A stretch of 64,000 nt of DNA from Microbispora amethystogenes. GTDB lineage: Bacteria > Actinomycetota > Actinomycetes > Streptosporangiales > Streptosporangiaceae. The notes beneath the pieces were generated by a model. That model ran no database searches and was not told the origin of the DNA. It saw only the letters and a program-made list of their open reading frames with translations. Positions 1-7,868 of the stretch are shown here, in pieces. The stretch covers positions 1-64,000 of the forward strand of contig NZ_BOOB01000047.1 of NCBI RefSeq assembly GCF_016863015.1. The letters are read 5' to 3'. The position numbers were made by a program, and so were the translations under genes. The first letter of the stretch is position 1; each line of letters opens with the position of its first letter.

Positions 1-1
1 A

Positions 2-50
2 TGACGCGGCACGGGCTGAATCCCCGGCCTTCAGGCCGGGGAGCGCGTCA
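2..50. repeat. Nested inverted repeat, possible IS200/IS605-type element end
   Basis: An 8-bp stem (CCCCGGCC, 22-29, with GGCCGGGG, 34-41) closes a TTCA loop. It is nested inside a second arm pair, TGACGCG (2-8) and CGCGTCA (44-50). There is no T-run after it. A GC hairpin with a TTCA-like loop preceded by AAT resembles subterminal hairpins of IS200/IS605 elements, but it could equally be a terminator for a gene left of the window. No transposase is visible inside the window. Confidence 0.35.
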
Positions 51-111
51 ATGCTCAGGGCCAGACTGGGTATAAGGGACGCGAGTCATCGAACGTGTCT
101 CGGGGGCACCG

Positions 112-546
112 ATGAGCGTAACGGACATGGGCAAGAAGGCCCGGGATGTGATGCACGAAGGCGTTCAGTGCATCGGTGAACACGAAACGCTGCGCACCGC
201 CACGCAGATGATGGCAGACCTGGGGGTCGGTGCGCTGCCCATCTGCGGGGACGACGACCGGCTCAAGGGGATCATCACCGACCGCGACATCGTGGTCATG
301 TGCTGCGCGCACGGCAAGGACATCGACCGGACGACCGCCGGCGAACTGGCGCGTGGCCTGGTGTGGGTCGATGCCGAAGCCAGCCTGGAGGAGGCGCTGT
401 TCGCGATGGAGGAGCACCACATCAAGCGCCTGCCCGTGGTCGCGGGTCATCGCCTGGTCGGCATCATCAGCGAGGCGGATCTGGCCAAGGAGTTGCCGGA
501 CAGCAAGCTCGCGGAGTTCGTCCACCGCGTGTACGCGCTGGACTGA
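112..546 (+). CDS. CBS-domain pair protein (Hrp1-like)
   Basis: A 144-residue protein made almost entirely of two CBS domains (about residues 10-65 and 78-133). The repeats carry the paired motifs GIITDRDIVV and GIISEADLA. CBS pairs bind adenosine nucleotides and usually act as energy sensors; stand-alone actinobacterial versions such as mycobacterial Hrp1 are induced in hypoxia or dormancy. The ATG at 112 follows a G-rich Shine-Dalgarno (GGGGGC). The next gene, 25 bp downstream, encodes a ribosome hibernation factor and a second CBS protein follows that, which supports a resting-state role. The ligand cannot be told from sequence. Confidence 0.88.
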   Translation: MSVTDMGKKARDVMHEGVQCIGEHETLRTATQMMADLGVGALPICGDDDRLKGIITDRDIVVMCCAHGKDIDRTTAGELARGLVWVDAEASLEEALFAMEEHHIKRLPVVAGHRLVGIISEADLAKELPDSKLAEFVHRVYALD

Positions 547-571
547 CCGCCGACCGCGGAGGTGATCCGGT

Positions 572-1378
572 ATGAACCGCCGTTCTCCGGTGAGCGCGCT
601 CGATCCCTCCGAGATACAGGTAGAGACCCGGGGGTCGGTCCCGGCCGGCTCGGTCGGCGAGGCTCGCGAGACCGTCGCGGCCCTGACCGCGCTCGCGCAC
701 GAACCGGTGCTCTACGCCCGGGTGAAGCTCGGCGTCTCGGCCGACCCGGCCGTCGCCCGCCCGTGCGTCGCGCAGGCCAACCTCGACGTCAACGGGCGGC
801 TCGTACGGGCCCAGGCGGTCGGCGAACACATGCACCAGGCCATCCGCCTCCTGGAGGACAGGCTCCGGATCCGGCTGCGCCGTACGGCCCGGGACTGGGA
901 GGACCTGCGCGGGCGACATCCTCTGGACGCCGACCAGGAGTGGCGGCGTTCGAGCCCGCCTCGCCGCCCGCTGCCCTACTTCCCCCGGCCCCCGGGGGAG
1001 CGGCAGGTCGTACGGCACAAGGCGTACGAGCTCGCCTGGGCGACGCCTGACGAGGCCGCCTTCGACATGGAACAGCTCGATTACGACTTCCACCTGTTCC
1101 GGGAGGTGGACACCGGTCAGGACAGCGTCGTCTACCGCAGTGGAGAGGGATACCGGCTGGCGCAGGTGTCGCCCCGTCCCGATCGGCTGGGCCCGGTGTC
1201 CGTGCCGCTCACCGTCAGCAGCACATCCGCGCCGGTTCACACCCTTGAGGAGGCCACCGCCCGGCTGGAGGCGAGCGGTCTGCCCTTCGTGTTCTTCGCC
1301 GACAGGCGGACCGGCCGAGGCAACGTCGTCTATCACCGCTACGACGGCCACTACGGACTCATCACGCCCAGCGGCTGA
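572..1378 (+). CDS. hpf: Long-form ribosome hibernation promoting factor with duplicated C-terminal domain
   Basis: 268 residues. The N-terminal half (to about residue 110) fits the S30AE/HPF ribosome-binding domain. After a Pro/Arg-rich linker come two copies of the S30AE C-terminal extension: one around residues 145-205 (AYELAWATPDEAAFDMEQ... to the SGEGYRLAQ turn) and one around 210-268 (PVHTLEEATARLEASGLP... to DGHYGLI). Long HPFs normally have one such domain, which drives 70S dimerisation, so the tandem copy is unusual though known in some actinobacteria. A GGAGGTG ribosome-binding site sits 7 nt before the ATG. It lies between two CBS-pair genes on the same strand, probably one transcript. 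Confidence 0.85.
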   Translation: MNRRSPVSALDPSEIQVETRGSVPAGSVGEARETVAALTALAHEPVLYARVKLGVSADPAVARPCVAQANLDVNGRLVRAQAVGEHMHQAIRLLEDRLRIRLRRTARDWEDLRGRHPLDADQEWRRSSPPRRPLPYFPRPPGERQVVRHKAYELAWATPDEAAFDMEQLDYDFHLFREVDTGQDSVVYRSGEGYRLAQVSPRPDRLGPVSVPLTVSSTSAPVHTLEEATARLEASGLPFVFFADRRTGRGNVVYHRYDGHYGLITPSG

Positions 1379-1433
1379 CCGGCGTCCCACGGCGGTGTGG
1401 TTGGCTGGATGTGCTGGTGAGGAGGGGAGGACC

Positions 1434-1808
1434 ATGCGTATCGCCAACGTTTACCGTCCCCTGGTGTTCGGGTGCCCGGTGACCGCGAAGCTGCCCGAGG
1501 TGGCGCGCCGGATGACGGAGAAGAACATCGGCGCGCTCGCCGTACTCGAAGCGGACCGGGTCACGGGAGTGATCACAGAACGGGACCTTGTGACGGCGCT
1601 CGCCACATCCGCCGATCCCGCCGCCCTGAGCGCGGGGATGTGCGCGTCGTCGGACATCAAGACCGCGACCTTGGACGAGGACACGCGTGAGGTGGCCCGC
1701 CGCATGCTCGACTACGGCATCCGCCACATTCCGGTGGACCAGGACGGGCGCCTGATCGGCATGGTGTCGATGCGCGACCTTCTCGCCCTGGAGACGCTCA
1801 CGCCCTGA
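1434..1808 (+). CDS. CBS-domain pair protein
   Basis: 124 residues forming two CBS repeats (about 6-58 and 69-121) with the motifs VTGVITERDLV and LIGMVSMRDLL. The ATG at 1434 was chosen because GGAGGGGAGG lies just upstream and the coding frame before it has no CBS character. It is a paralogue of the CBS protein at 112-546 but clearly diverged. The position after the hibernation factor and before a small conserved gene suggests one dormancy-type transcription unit. Function beyond nucleotide sensing is unknown. Confidence 0.85.
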   Translation: MRIANVYRPLVFGCPVTAKLPEVARRMTEKNIGALAVLEADRVTGVITERDLVTALATSADPAALSAGMCASSDIKTATLDEDTREVARRMLDYGIRHIPVDQDGRLIGMVSMRDLLALETLTP

Positions 1809-1890
1809 CCATCGCCGCCTGGTCTTCCGGGGAAGTGGGATCACACCGGTCCGTGGGTACGGAGCCAGGAACCAGGGGGTGGAACGCGAG

Positions 1891-2154
1891 ATGTCCGGTC
1901 ACGTTTTCCAGGACGAGATGCGGCAGGTGCTCGACGAGGTGTACCGCGGACGCGAAACGGCCGCGGTCCGGGATGTCTACGCGCAGGCGTCGGCGCGTCT
2001 GCACCTGACCGCCGACATGCTCGCGCACCTGAACGAGATCCCGGAGGGCGCCTACACCAGGCAGGAGATGGTCGCGGCGATCAACAGGGTGATCCTGCAC
2101 CGGGGCGAGCAGGACACTCTCGGCTTGATCGACGAGCCTTCCCGGACCGAGTGA
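1891..2154 (+). CDS. Small protein of unknown function
   Basis: 87 residues, acidic, predicted helical, no recognised domain. A GTG lies 12 bp upstream in frame (1879), but the G-rich stretch GGGGGTGG sits at the right distance before the ATG at 1891, so the shorter form is preferred. The frame has normal high GC at third positions and follows the CBS/HPF genes by 82 bp on the same strand. It may belong to the same stress unit, but no role can be assigned. Confidence 0.6.
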   Translation: MSGHVFQDEMRQVLDEVYRGRETAAVRDVYAQASARLHLTADMLAHLNEIPEGAYTRQEMVAAINRVILHRGEQDTLGLIDEPSRTE

Positions 2155-2321
2155 GCGGCTGGGACGTAACGCGGCCACGTACGTCCGCACCGCGTCGGAC
2201 GGAATCCGGCGTTCGCTGGTGATCGGCCGGTCGGGGCCCTCGCGGATCCGGCGATCGGAGCGCCGCGTGAGCGGAACGACGTGCCCGCGCCGCCGGAGCG
2301 GGCGCGCCGGGAGGAGCTGCG

Positions 2322-4703
2322 GTGAATCCGTGGTCGCTGACTTACGAGGGGTTCGATCCCGATCACGAAGGACTGCGCGAGGCGCTGTGCACGCTGGGCA
2401 ACGGCCGGTTCGCCACGCGAGGCGCGGCACCCGAGGCCGAGGCCGGCGCCGTCCACTACCCGGGGACGTACGTCGCCGGATGCTACGACCGGCTCACGTC
2501 GGACATCGCGGGCCATCGGCTGACCAACGAGGACATGGTCAACCTGCCGAACTGGCTGCCGCTGACCTTCGCGACGCCCGGCTGCCCGTGGTTCTCGCCC
2601 GGCACGGCGGACCTGCTCCGGTATCGGCAGGACCTGGACATGCGCCACGCCGTCCTGCACCGGTTGATCCGGTTCCGGGACGCCGAGGGCCGCGTCACGT
2701 CCGTACGGCAACGCCGCCTGGTCTCCATGGCCGACCCCTACCTGGCCGCTCTGGAGACGACCTTCACGGCCGAGAACTGGTCGGGGCCTCTCCGCGTACG
2801 CTCCGGGCTCGACGGCCGGGTGGCCAACTCGGGAGTGGCGCGGTACCGGGACCTGCGGGGCGACCACCTGACAGAGCACGCGACCGGAATCCGGGAGCCC
2901 CTGACGTGGCTCCGCGCGCGAACCCGCTCCTCCGGCATCGAGGTCGTGCTGGCCGCACGGATCGACGTCTCCTCCAGCGGCGGGGGCGGGGCGGAGACCG
3001 AGCGGCACGACGACCACGTCATGGAGACACGCGTGCTGCCGCTGGACCGGGACCACCCCGTCACGGTCGTCAAGACGGTCGCGCTCACCACGTCGCGCGA
3101 CCTCGCGGTCGCCGACGCGACCTCGGCCGCGCTGCGGCGGGCCGGGCTCGCGCCCGGCTTCGGCGAACTTCTGGAACAGCACGAGATCGCCTGGCGTGAC
3201 CTGTGGGAACGGGCCCGGCTGGAGGTGACGGGCCCGCGCACCCAGCGGGACATCCGCCTGAACACCTTCCACGTGCTGCAGACCCTGTCGCCGCACACCG
3301 CCGACCTCGACGCGGGCGTGCCCGCGCGCGGCCTGCACGGCGAGGCGTACCGGGGACACGTGTTCTGGGACGAACTGTTCGTGCTGCCCTGGCTGACCCT
3401 GCGGTTCCCCGAGATCGCCCGCGGGGCGCTGCGCTACCGCCTGCGGCGGCTGCCGGAGGCCCGGGCCGCCGCCCGCGCCGCCGGTCTGCGAGGGGCGATG
3501 TTCCCCTGGCAGAGCGGCAGCGACGGACGCGACGAGACCCAGCGGTTCCACCTCAACCCCCGATCCGGCCGGTGGACGCCCGACCACACCCACCTTCAGC
3601 GGCACGTCGGGCTGGCCATCGCCTACAACGCCTGGCAGCACTACGCGATCACCGGGGACATGGAGTTCCTCGCCGGGACGGGCGCGCGTCTCCTGGTCGA
3701 GATCGCCCGCTTCTTCGCCTCGCTGGCGCGGCTCCACCCCGGGTCGGGCCGCTACGAGATCCATGGCGTGATGGGCCCGGACGAGTATCACGACAGCTGT
3801 CCCGGCGCGGCGTCCCCGGGCCTGGACAACAACGCGTACACCAACATCATGACGGTGTGGCTGCTGCTGCGCGCCCGTCAGGCGCTCGACCTGATGCCGC
3901 GACGCGCGCGGGAGGACCTGCGCCGCCGACTCGGCCTGACGGACGTGGAGACCGAGCGGTGGGAGGACATCACCCGGCGGATGCGGGTGGACTTCCACGA
4001 CGGCGTCATCAGCCAGTTCACCGGATACGAGCACCTGGCGGAGCTGGACTGGGATCGTTACCGGGGCGTGCGCCGGCTGGACCGGGCGCTGGAGGCCGCC
4101 GGCGACAGCCCCGACCGCTACCGGGCGTCGAAGCAGGCCGACGTGCTCATGCTGTTCTACCTGCTCACGGCCCGGGAGGTGCGGGAGATCCTCGACCGGC
4201 TGGGCTATGCGGCGGCGCCGGGCCTGACCCGCCGCACCATCCGCCACTACCTCGCCCGCACCTGCCACGGTTCGACGCTGAGCGCCGTGGTGCACGCCTG
4301 GGTGCTGGCGCGATCGGACCGCACCGGCTCGTGGCGGTTCTTCACCGAGACGCTGACGGGTGACATCACCGACGTCCAGGGAGGGACCACCGCCGAGGGC
4401 GTCCACCTCGGCGCCATGGCCGGCACGCTGGACCTGGTCCAGCGCTGCTACCTCGACCTGGAGGCCCGGCCAGACGGCCTGCACCTGAACCCGGTGCTCC
4501 CCGAACAGCTCACCACGCTGTCACTGTGCCTCCGCTACCGAGGCGCGGAACTCGACGTCGACGCCGACCCGGCCCGCGTACGGATCGCCCGGGCCGACGA
4601 CGGCCCCACCGCCCTGGACCTCTTCGTGCACGGCCAGCACGCCCGGCTCCGGCGCGGCGACAGCCGTACGTTCCCCCTGCCGGAACGCAGGCACGACGGG
4701 TGA
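2322..4703 (+). CDS. Glycoside hydrolase family 65 disaccharide phosphorylase
   Basis: 793 residues, the usual size for GH65 maltose, trehalose or kojibiose phosphorylases, which split alpha-linked disaccharides with phosphate to beta-glucose 1-phosphate plus glucose. The N-terminal super-sandwich domain begins with LGNGRFATRG; the alpha/alpha barrel holds the general acid Glu488 in GPDEYH, followed by LDNNAYTN, and the phosphate-binding loop HGSTLS at about 649-654. The C-terminal part DVQGGTTAEGVHLGAMAG is typical of the family. The GTG start at 2322 has GGAGGAG 6 nt before it. No signal peptide, so cytosolic. The beta-phosphoglucomutase gene that often accompanies GH65 is not adjacent. Substrate cannot be fixed from sequence. 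Confidence 0.87.
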   Translation: MNPWSLTYEGFDPDHEGLREALCTLGNGRFATRGAAPEAEAGAVHYPGTYVAGCYDRLTSDIAGHRLTNEDMVNLPNWLPLTFATPGCPWFSPGTADLLRYRQDLDMRHAVLHRLIRFRDAEGRVTSVRQRRLVSMADPYLAALETTFTAENWSGPLRVRSGLDGRVANSGVARYRDLRGDHLTEHATGIREPLTWLRARTRSSGIEVVLAARIDVSSSGGGGAETERHDDHVMETRVLPLDRDHPVTVVKTVALTTSRDLAVADATSAALRRAGLAPGFGELLEQHEIAWRDLWERARLEVTGPRTQRDIRLNTFHVLQTLSPHTADLDAGVPARGLHGEAYRGHVFWDELFVLPWLTLRFPEIARGALRYRLRRLPEARAAARAAGLRGAMFPWQSGSDGRDETQRFHLNPRSGRWTPDHTHLQRHVGLAIAYNAWQHYAITGDMEFLAGTGARLLVEIARFFASLARLHPGSGRYEIHGVMGPDEYHDSCPGAASPGLDNNAYTNIMTVWLLLRARQALDLMPRRAREDLRRRLGLTDVETERWEDITRRMRVDFHDGVISQFTGYEHLAELDWDRYRGVRRLDRALEAAGDSPDRYRASKQADVLMLFYLLTAREVREILDRLGYAAAPGLTRRTIRHYLARTCHGSTLSAVVHAWVLARSDRTGSWRFFTETLTGDITDVQGGTTAEGVHLGAMAGTLDLVQRCYLDLEARPDGLHLNPVLPEQLTTLSLCLRYRGAELDVDADPARVRIARADDGPTALDLFVHGQHARLRRGDSRTFPLPERRHDG

Positions 4704-4910
4704 CCGGAGGCCGAAAGCAGCACGCTGGCACTGAACCGGATAATGATCGATCTCCGGATCCATCCGGTTCGCGTGAATGAAACGTTCATGGCCCCGGGAC
4801 ACCACAGGCATCCGGAATGTTTCCGTTCGTTGTAAAAACTTTTCGGCAGAGCGACGTACTCAGGATTCGCACCCCCGGTCGACCTGGGCCACAAAACGAC
4901 CCGGAGCCGT

Positions 4911-4921
4911 CGAAACTTTCG
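4911..4921. promoter_or_regulatory. Palindromic operator CGAAACTTTCG
   Basis: Perfect 11-bp palindrome, CGAAA-C-TTTCG. The same motif has been described upstream of streptomycete xylanase and other polysaccharide-degradation genes as a site for LacI-type repressors of the BxlR kind. It lies 175 bp before the GH26 start. No such regulator is encoded in the window. Confidence 0.6.
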
Positions 4922-4985
4922 GATGCCGGACGCCGGAAAGAGGCGGGTCGCCCTACCAATTCGGAGCAGGGATACAACTCGGGCG

Positions 4986-5015
4986 TTGACTTCTTAACCG
5001 GTTAATTCTCATCAT
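4986..5015 (+). promoter_or_regulatory. Putative promoter containing the palindrome TTAACCGGTTAA
   Basis: TTGACT at 4986-4991 is a good -35 box; a weak -10 (CATCAT-like) lies 17-18 bp downstream. The 12-bp perfect palindrome TTAACCGGTTAA (4994-5005) fills the spacer, an ideal position for a repressor. Both boxes precede the GH26 ribosome-binding site by about 75 bp. Confidence 0.45.
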
Positions 5016-5095
5016 CTGCATGTCCTTCACGCCTGCCGGACCACGCAGGCGCGGAAAAGCTCCGGAAAACCCGCTTCCCCAACGGAGGAGAGACC

Positions 5096-6853
5096 ATGAA
5101 CGACCGTGGACGACCGGCCGGGTTACGCCTGGCCGGTTTGGTGGCCGCGCTCGCGGCCCTGCTGTCGACCGCGCCGGCGATCCTGCCCGTGTACGGCGCG
5201 GCATCGCCCTGCCAGGTGCGTTACCAAATCACCAACGACTGGGGCTCCGGCGCCACCGTCGAGGTGACGATCGTCAACACCGGCGCCACCGCCGTCGACG
5301 GTTGGACCCTGACCTGGACCTTGGCCGGCAGCCAGACGATCGCCGACATGTGGGGCGCCACATACAAGCGGTCCGGCGTGGACGTCTCGGCGACCAACGT
5401 CTCCTACAACGCCGCCATCCCCGCGGGCGGCGGCTCGGCGGGCTTCGGCTTCAACCTCGGATACAGCGGTTCCAACCCCGTCCCCACGGTCTTCGCCCTG
5501 AACGGTGAGACGTGCGGCGACTCGTCACCCCCGTCAAGTCCCACTCCCAGCCAGACTCCCACCGCTTCCCCGACGGTCCGGCCGGGCAATCTGGCGCTGA
5601 ACAGGCCGGCCGCCTCCTCGTCGAACGAGAGCGGTGCCCTGACCGCCGCGGCGGCCGTGGACGGCGACCCCGGCACCCGCTGGTCCAGCGCGTACGGCGA
5701 CCCGCAGTGGATCCAGGTCGACCTCGGCGCGAGCTACGTCATCAGCCACGTGACCCTGCGCTGGGAGGCCGCGTACGGGAGGAGCTACCGCGTCCAGACC
5801 TCCGACGACGGCGTCACCTGGACCTCCGTCTACAGCACCACCAGCGGCGACGGCGGGAACGACGAGCTGACCGTCTCCGGCAGCGGCCGCTACGTCCGCA
5901 TGTCCGGCACCGCCCGAGGCACGAGCTGGGGTTACTCGCTCTACGAGTTCGAGGTTTACAGCATCGCGCCGAGCCCGTCGCCGAGTCCGACCGGCACGGC
6001 CTGCGGGCAGTCTCCCGCCGACCCGGGCGCGAACTCCAAGGCCAGGAACCTCCTGTGCTACCTGAGAACGCACGCGTACGTGAGCGGCCAGACCGACGCC
6101 CCGGACGCCGACAAGGTCAAGTCGCTGACCGGCCGCTATCCCGCCATCGTGGCCTTCGACTTCATGGAGTACACCCGGGGCGGCGTGCAGACCCAGAGCG
6201 TCGTCGACTGGTACAACTCGCACCACGGCATCGTGGCCTTCCAGTGGCACTGGTACTGCCCGCGCGGGGGGAACTACGCGGCCGACTGTGACTTCGTGCC
6301 GGATCTGGGCAACCTGTCGTCCAAGCTGTACCAGGACATCGACCTGGTCGTCCGCGAGCTGAAGAAGCTGGGCGACGCCGGCATCCCCGTCCTGTTCCGT
6401 CCGCTGCACGAGAGCAACAACAACTACATGTGGTGGACCAAGAAGGGCGCCGACGCCTACAAGCAGCTCTGGCGGCTGATCTACCAGCGGGCCCAGCTCG
6501 CCGGCGTCCACAACGTGGTGTGGGTCTTCAACGGCATGGCGAGCGGCCAGAGCACCCCGATGTCGTCCTGGTATCCGGGCGACTCCTACGTCGACCTCGT
6601 CACCTCGGACTACTTCCAGAGCTCCGGCGACTACAGCACCCTCAAGGCCATCGGGAACGGCAAGACGCTCGGCGTCGCCGAGACGTTCAGCCCGCTCAAC
6701 CCCTCGTCCGATCCCGCCTGGCCCTACTTCGTCGTATGGGCCTCACGCGACTGGGCCGGCAGCGGCAAGGACGTCCAGGGCCTGTGGAAGACGGCGATGG
6801 CGAACCCCAGGACCATCTCGATCGACCAGCTCCCCGACATGACCAGGTGGTAG
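5096..6853 (+). CDS. Secreted GH26 endo-beta-mannanase with CBM2 and F5/8C (CBM32-like) modules
   Basis: 585 residues. A signal peptide (about 1-36, ending near VYGAASP) is followed by a CBM2 cellulose-binding module (about 37-140; CQVRYQITNDWGSG, closing Cys in NGETCG), a Ser/Thr/Pro linker, a discoidin F5/8C domain (about 163-290; LNRPAASSS, WIQVDLGASYVI) and a second linker. The GH26 domain (about 303-585) carries the acid/base Glu439 in RPLHES and the nucleophile Glu529 in GVAETF. GH26 enzymes mostly cut beta-1,4-mannan. The start has GGAGGAGAG 6 nt upstream. Two operators precede it, so it is probably substrate-induced and may feed the oligomannoside uptake locus at 41-58 kb. Endo-activity on mannan is inferred; a few GH26 members cut other beta-glycans. 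Confidence 0.9.
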   Translation: MNDRGRPAGLRLAGLVAALAALLSTAPAILPVYGAASPCQVRYQITNDWGSGATVEVTIVNTGATAVDGWTLTWTLAGSQTIADMWGATYKRSGVDVSATNVSYNAAIPAGGGSAGFGFNLGYSGSNPVPTVFALNGETCGDSSPPSSPTPSQTPTASPTVRPGNLALNRPAASSSNESGALTAAAAVDGDPGTRWSSAYGDPQWIQVDLGASYVISHVTLRWEAAYGRSYRVQTSDDGVTWTSVYSTTSGDGGNDELTVSGSGRYVRMSGTARGTSWGYSLYEFEVYSIAPSPSPSPTGTACGQSPADPGANSKARNLLCYLRTHAYVSGQTDAPDADKVKSLTGRYPAIVAFDFMEYTRGGVQTQSVVDWYNSHHGIVAFQWHWYCPRGGNYAADCDFVPDLGNLSSKLYQDIDLVVRELKKLGDAGIPVLFRPLHESNNNYMWWTKKGADAYKQLWRLIYQRAQLAGVHNVVWVFNGMASGQSTPMSSWYPGDSYVDLVTSDYFQSSGDYSTLKAIGNGKTLGVAETFSPLNPSSDPAWPYFVVWASRDWAGSGKDVQGLWKTAMANPRTISIDQLPDMTRW

Positions 6854-6928
6854 AGCCACCCGGCAGGCGCCACCCGCCGCCCGGCTCCCGGCTCCCGGAG
6901 CGGCGGGCGGCCCCGCGTGGAGACACCG

Positions 6929-7282
6929 TCAGCTGGGCTGCCACAGCTCGATGCGGTTGCCCTCGGGATCGGTGACCCAGCCGAACCGGCCGACGCCCTC
7001 CATGTCCTCGGTCTCCTTGGCCACGTCCGCTCCCTTGGCGCGCAGTTGGGCGAGCATCGCGTCCAGGTCGCGGACCCGGAAGTTGAGCATCGTCCCCTGG
7101 GCCCGGGAGCCGAAGTAGTCGGTCCCGGACTCGAAGGTCGCGAACACCGTCATCCCGGCCTCCTGACGCCACACGCCGTTCTCGTCGGCGTCCAGGCCCA
7201 GGCACTCGCGGTACCACGCGCCCAGGGCCGCCGGGTCGGCGGCGCGCAGGAAGTATCCGCCGATTCCAAGCACACGTTCCAT
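6929..7282 (-). CDS. VOC-superfamily (glyoxalase/bleomycin-resistance fold) protein
   Basis: 117 residues from the ATG at 7282, which has AGGA about 9 nt upstream; an alternative ATG lies at 7291. It has the beta-alpha-beta-beta-beta repeats of a VOC fold: ADPAALGAWYRECLGL near the N-terminus and WVTDPEGNRIELWQ at the C-terminus, the latter Glu being a usual metal ligand. Such small single proteins often act as dimers; substrates range from methylglyoxal adducts to antibiotics. It converges with the GH26 gene and starts next to the unrelated DUF1707 operon. No specific substrate can be proposed. Confidence 0.78.
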   Translation of the reverse strand: MERVLGIGGYFLRAADPAALGAWYRECLGLDADENGVWRQEAGMTVFATFESGTDYFGSRAQGTMLNFRVRDLDAMLAQLRAKGADVAKETEDMEGVGRFGWVTDPEGNRIELWQPS

Positions 7283-7337
7283 GCCGCTCATCCTGCCAGG
7301 ATCGCGATCATTCGCCACGCCCCTCGCCCCGGTCGCG

Positions 7338-7868
7338 TCACCTCCGCGCGGCGCGGATGGTGATGCTGCCGTACGGGAGGTCGCCGGTGATCCGGACGTG
7401 CAGCCTGCCCGGACTCCGGCGGCCCGGCGCCTTGGATGTCACCCTGCCCCAGCCGAGGCGCACCCCGTCGGCGTTCGCGCTCGCGCCGGCGGGCAGGATG
7501 ATCGTGGCGCCGCCGTACGCGAGCCGGAGCTCGATGTCGATCCGCGGGTGCGGGATGTGGGCCCGGGACAGGTCGAGCCGCACTCTGCCGTACTCGGAGT
7601 CGATGCGCAGCCGGCGCGGGACGTGCCAGTCGCCCGTCCGCTTGACGAGCCCGCCGGTGGCGGCGATGCGCACCACTTCGTCTTCGGCTTCGTCCGCCAG
7701 GTCGGCGACGACCGGCTCCAGCTCACCGGAGGCGGTGGCGGTGAGCGCCAGTTCGAGCCGCCGCTCCAGCTCGGCCGGGCCGAGCCGGCCGTCCGCGTAC
7801 GCCTGCTGGACCAGCTCCACGGCCCTGTCCCGCTCCCGCTCGGGGACGTGTCCCATCGCGTGGCTCAT
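7338..7868 (-). CDS. DUF1707 SHOCT-like protein with LiaF-like C-terminal beta domain
   Basis: 176 residues. Residues about 10-60 (RDRAVELVQQAYADGRLGPAE) form the DUF1707 helical motif of actinobacterial membrane-associated regulators. The C-terminal part (GGATIILPAGASANADGVRL) resembles the beta-strand cell-wall-stress domain of LiaF/VraT proteins. The frame stays open further upstream, but the ATG at 7868 makes a 4-bp ATGA overlap with the stop of the ABC permease gene, so it is the likely start. It closes a five-gene operon with DrrAB-like transporter and DUF4097 genes, hinting at an envelope-stress or drug-response role. Confidence 0.8.
   Translation of the reverse strand: MSHAMGHVPERERDRAVELVQQAYADGRLGPAELERRLELALTATASGELEPVVADLADEAEDEVVRIAATGGLVKRTGDWHVPRRLRIDSEYGRVRLDLSRAHIPHPRIDIELRLAYGGATIILPAGASANADGVRLGWGRVTSKAPGRRSPGRLHVRITGDLPYGSITIRAARR

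Larger units (their letters stand above)
4704..5095 (+). other. 392-bp regulatory region upstream of the GH26 gene
   Basis: No gene is seen. The stretch is clearly richer in A+T than its surroundings and holds two perfect palindromes, annotated separately, plus a TTGACT box. A further weak dyad, ATGAA-ACG-TTCAT around 4775-4787, is imperfect. This looks like a regulated promoter for the secreted mannanase gene that starts at 5096. Confidence 0.6.

Noticed and set aside
2052..4484. Long minus-strand open frame of about 810 codons opposite the GH65 gene
   Set aside because: It is the antisense shadow of a well-supported gene in GC-rich DNA; it has no recognisable domain and is rich in Arg, Gly and Pro.
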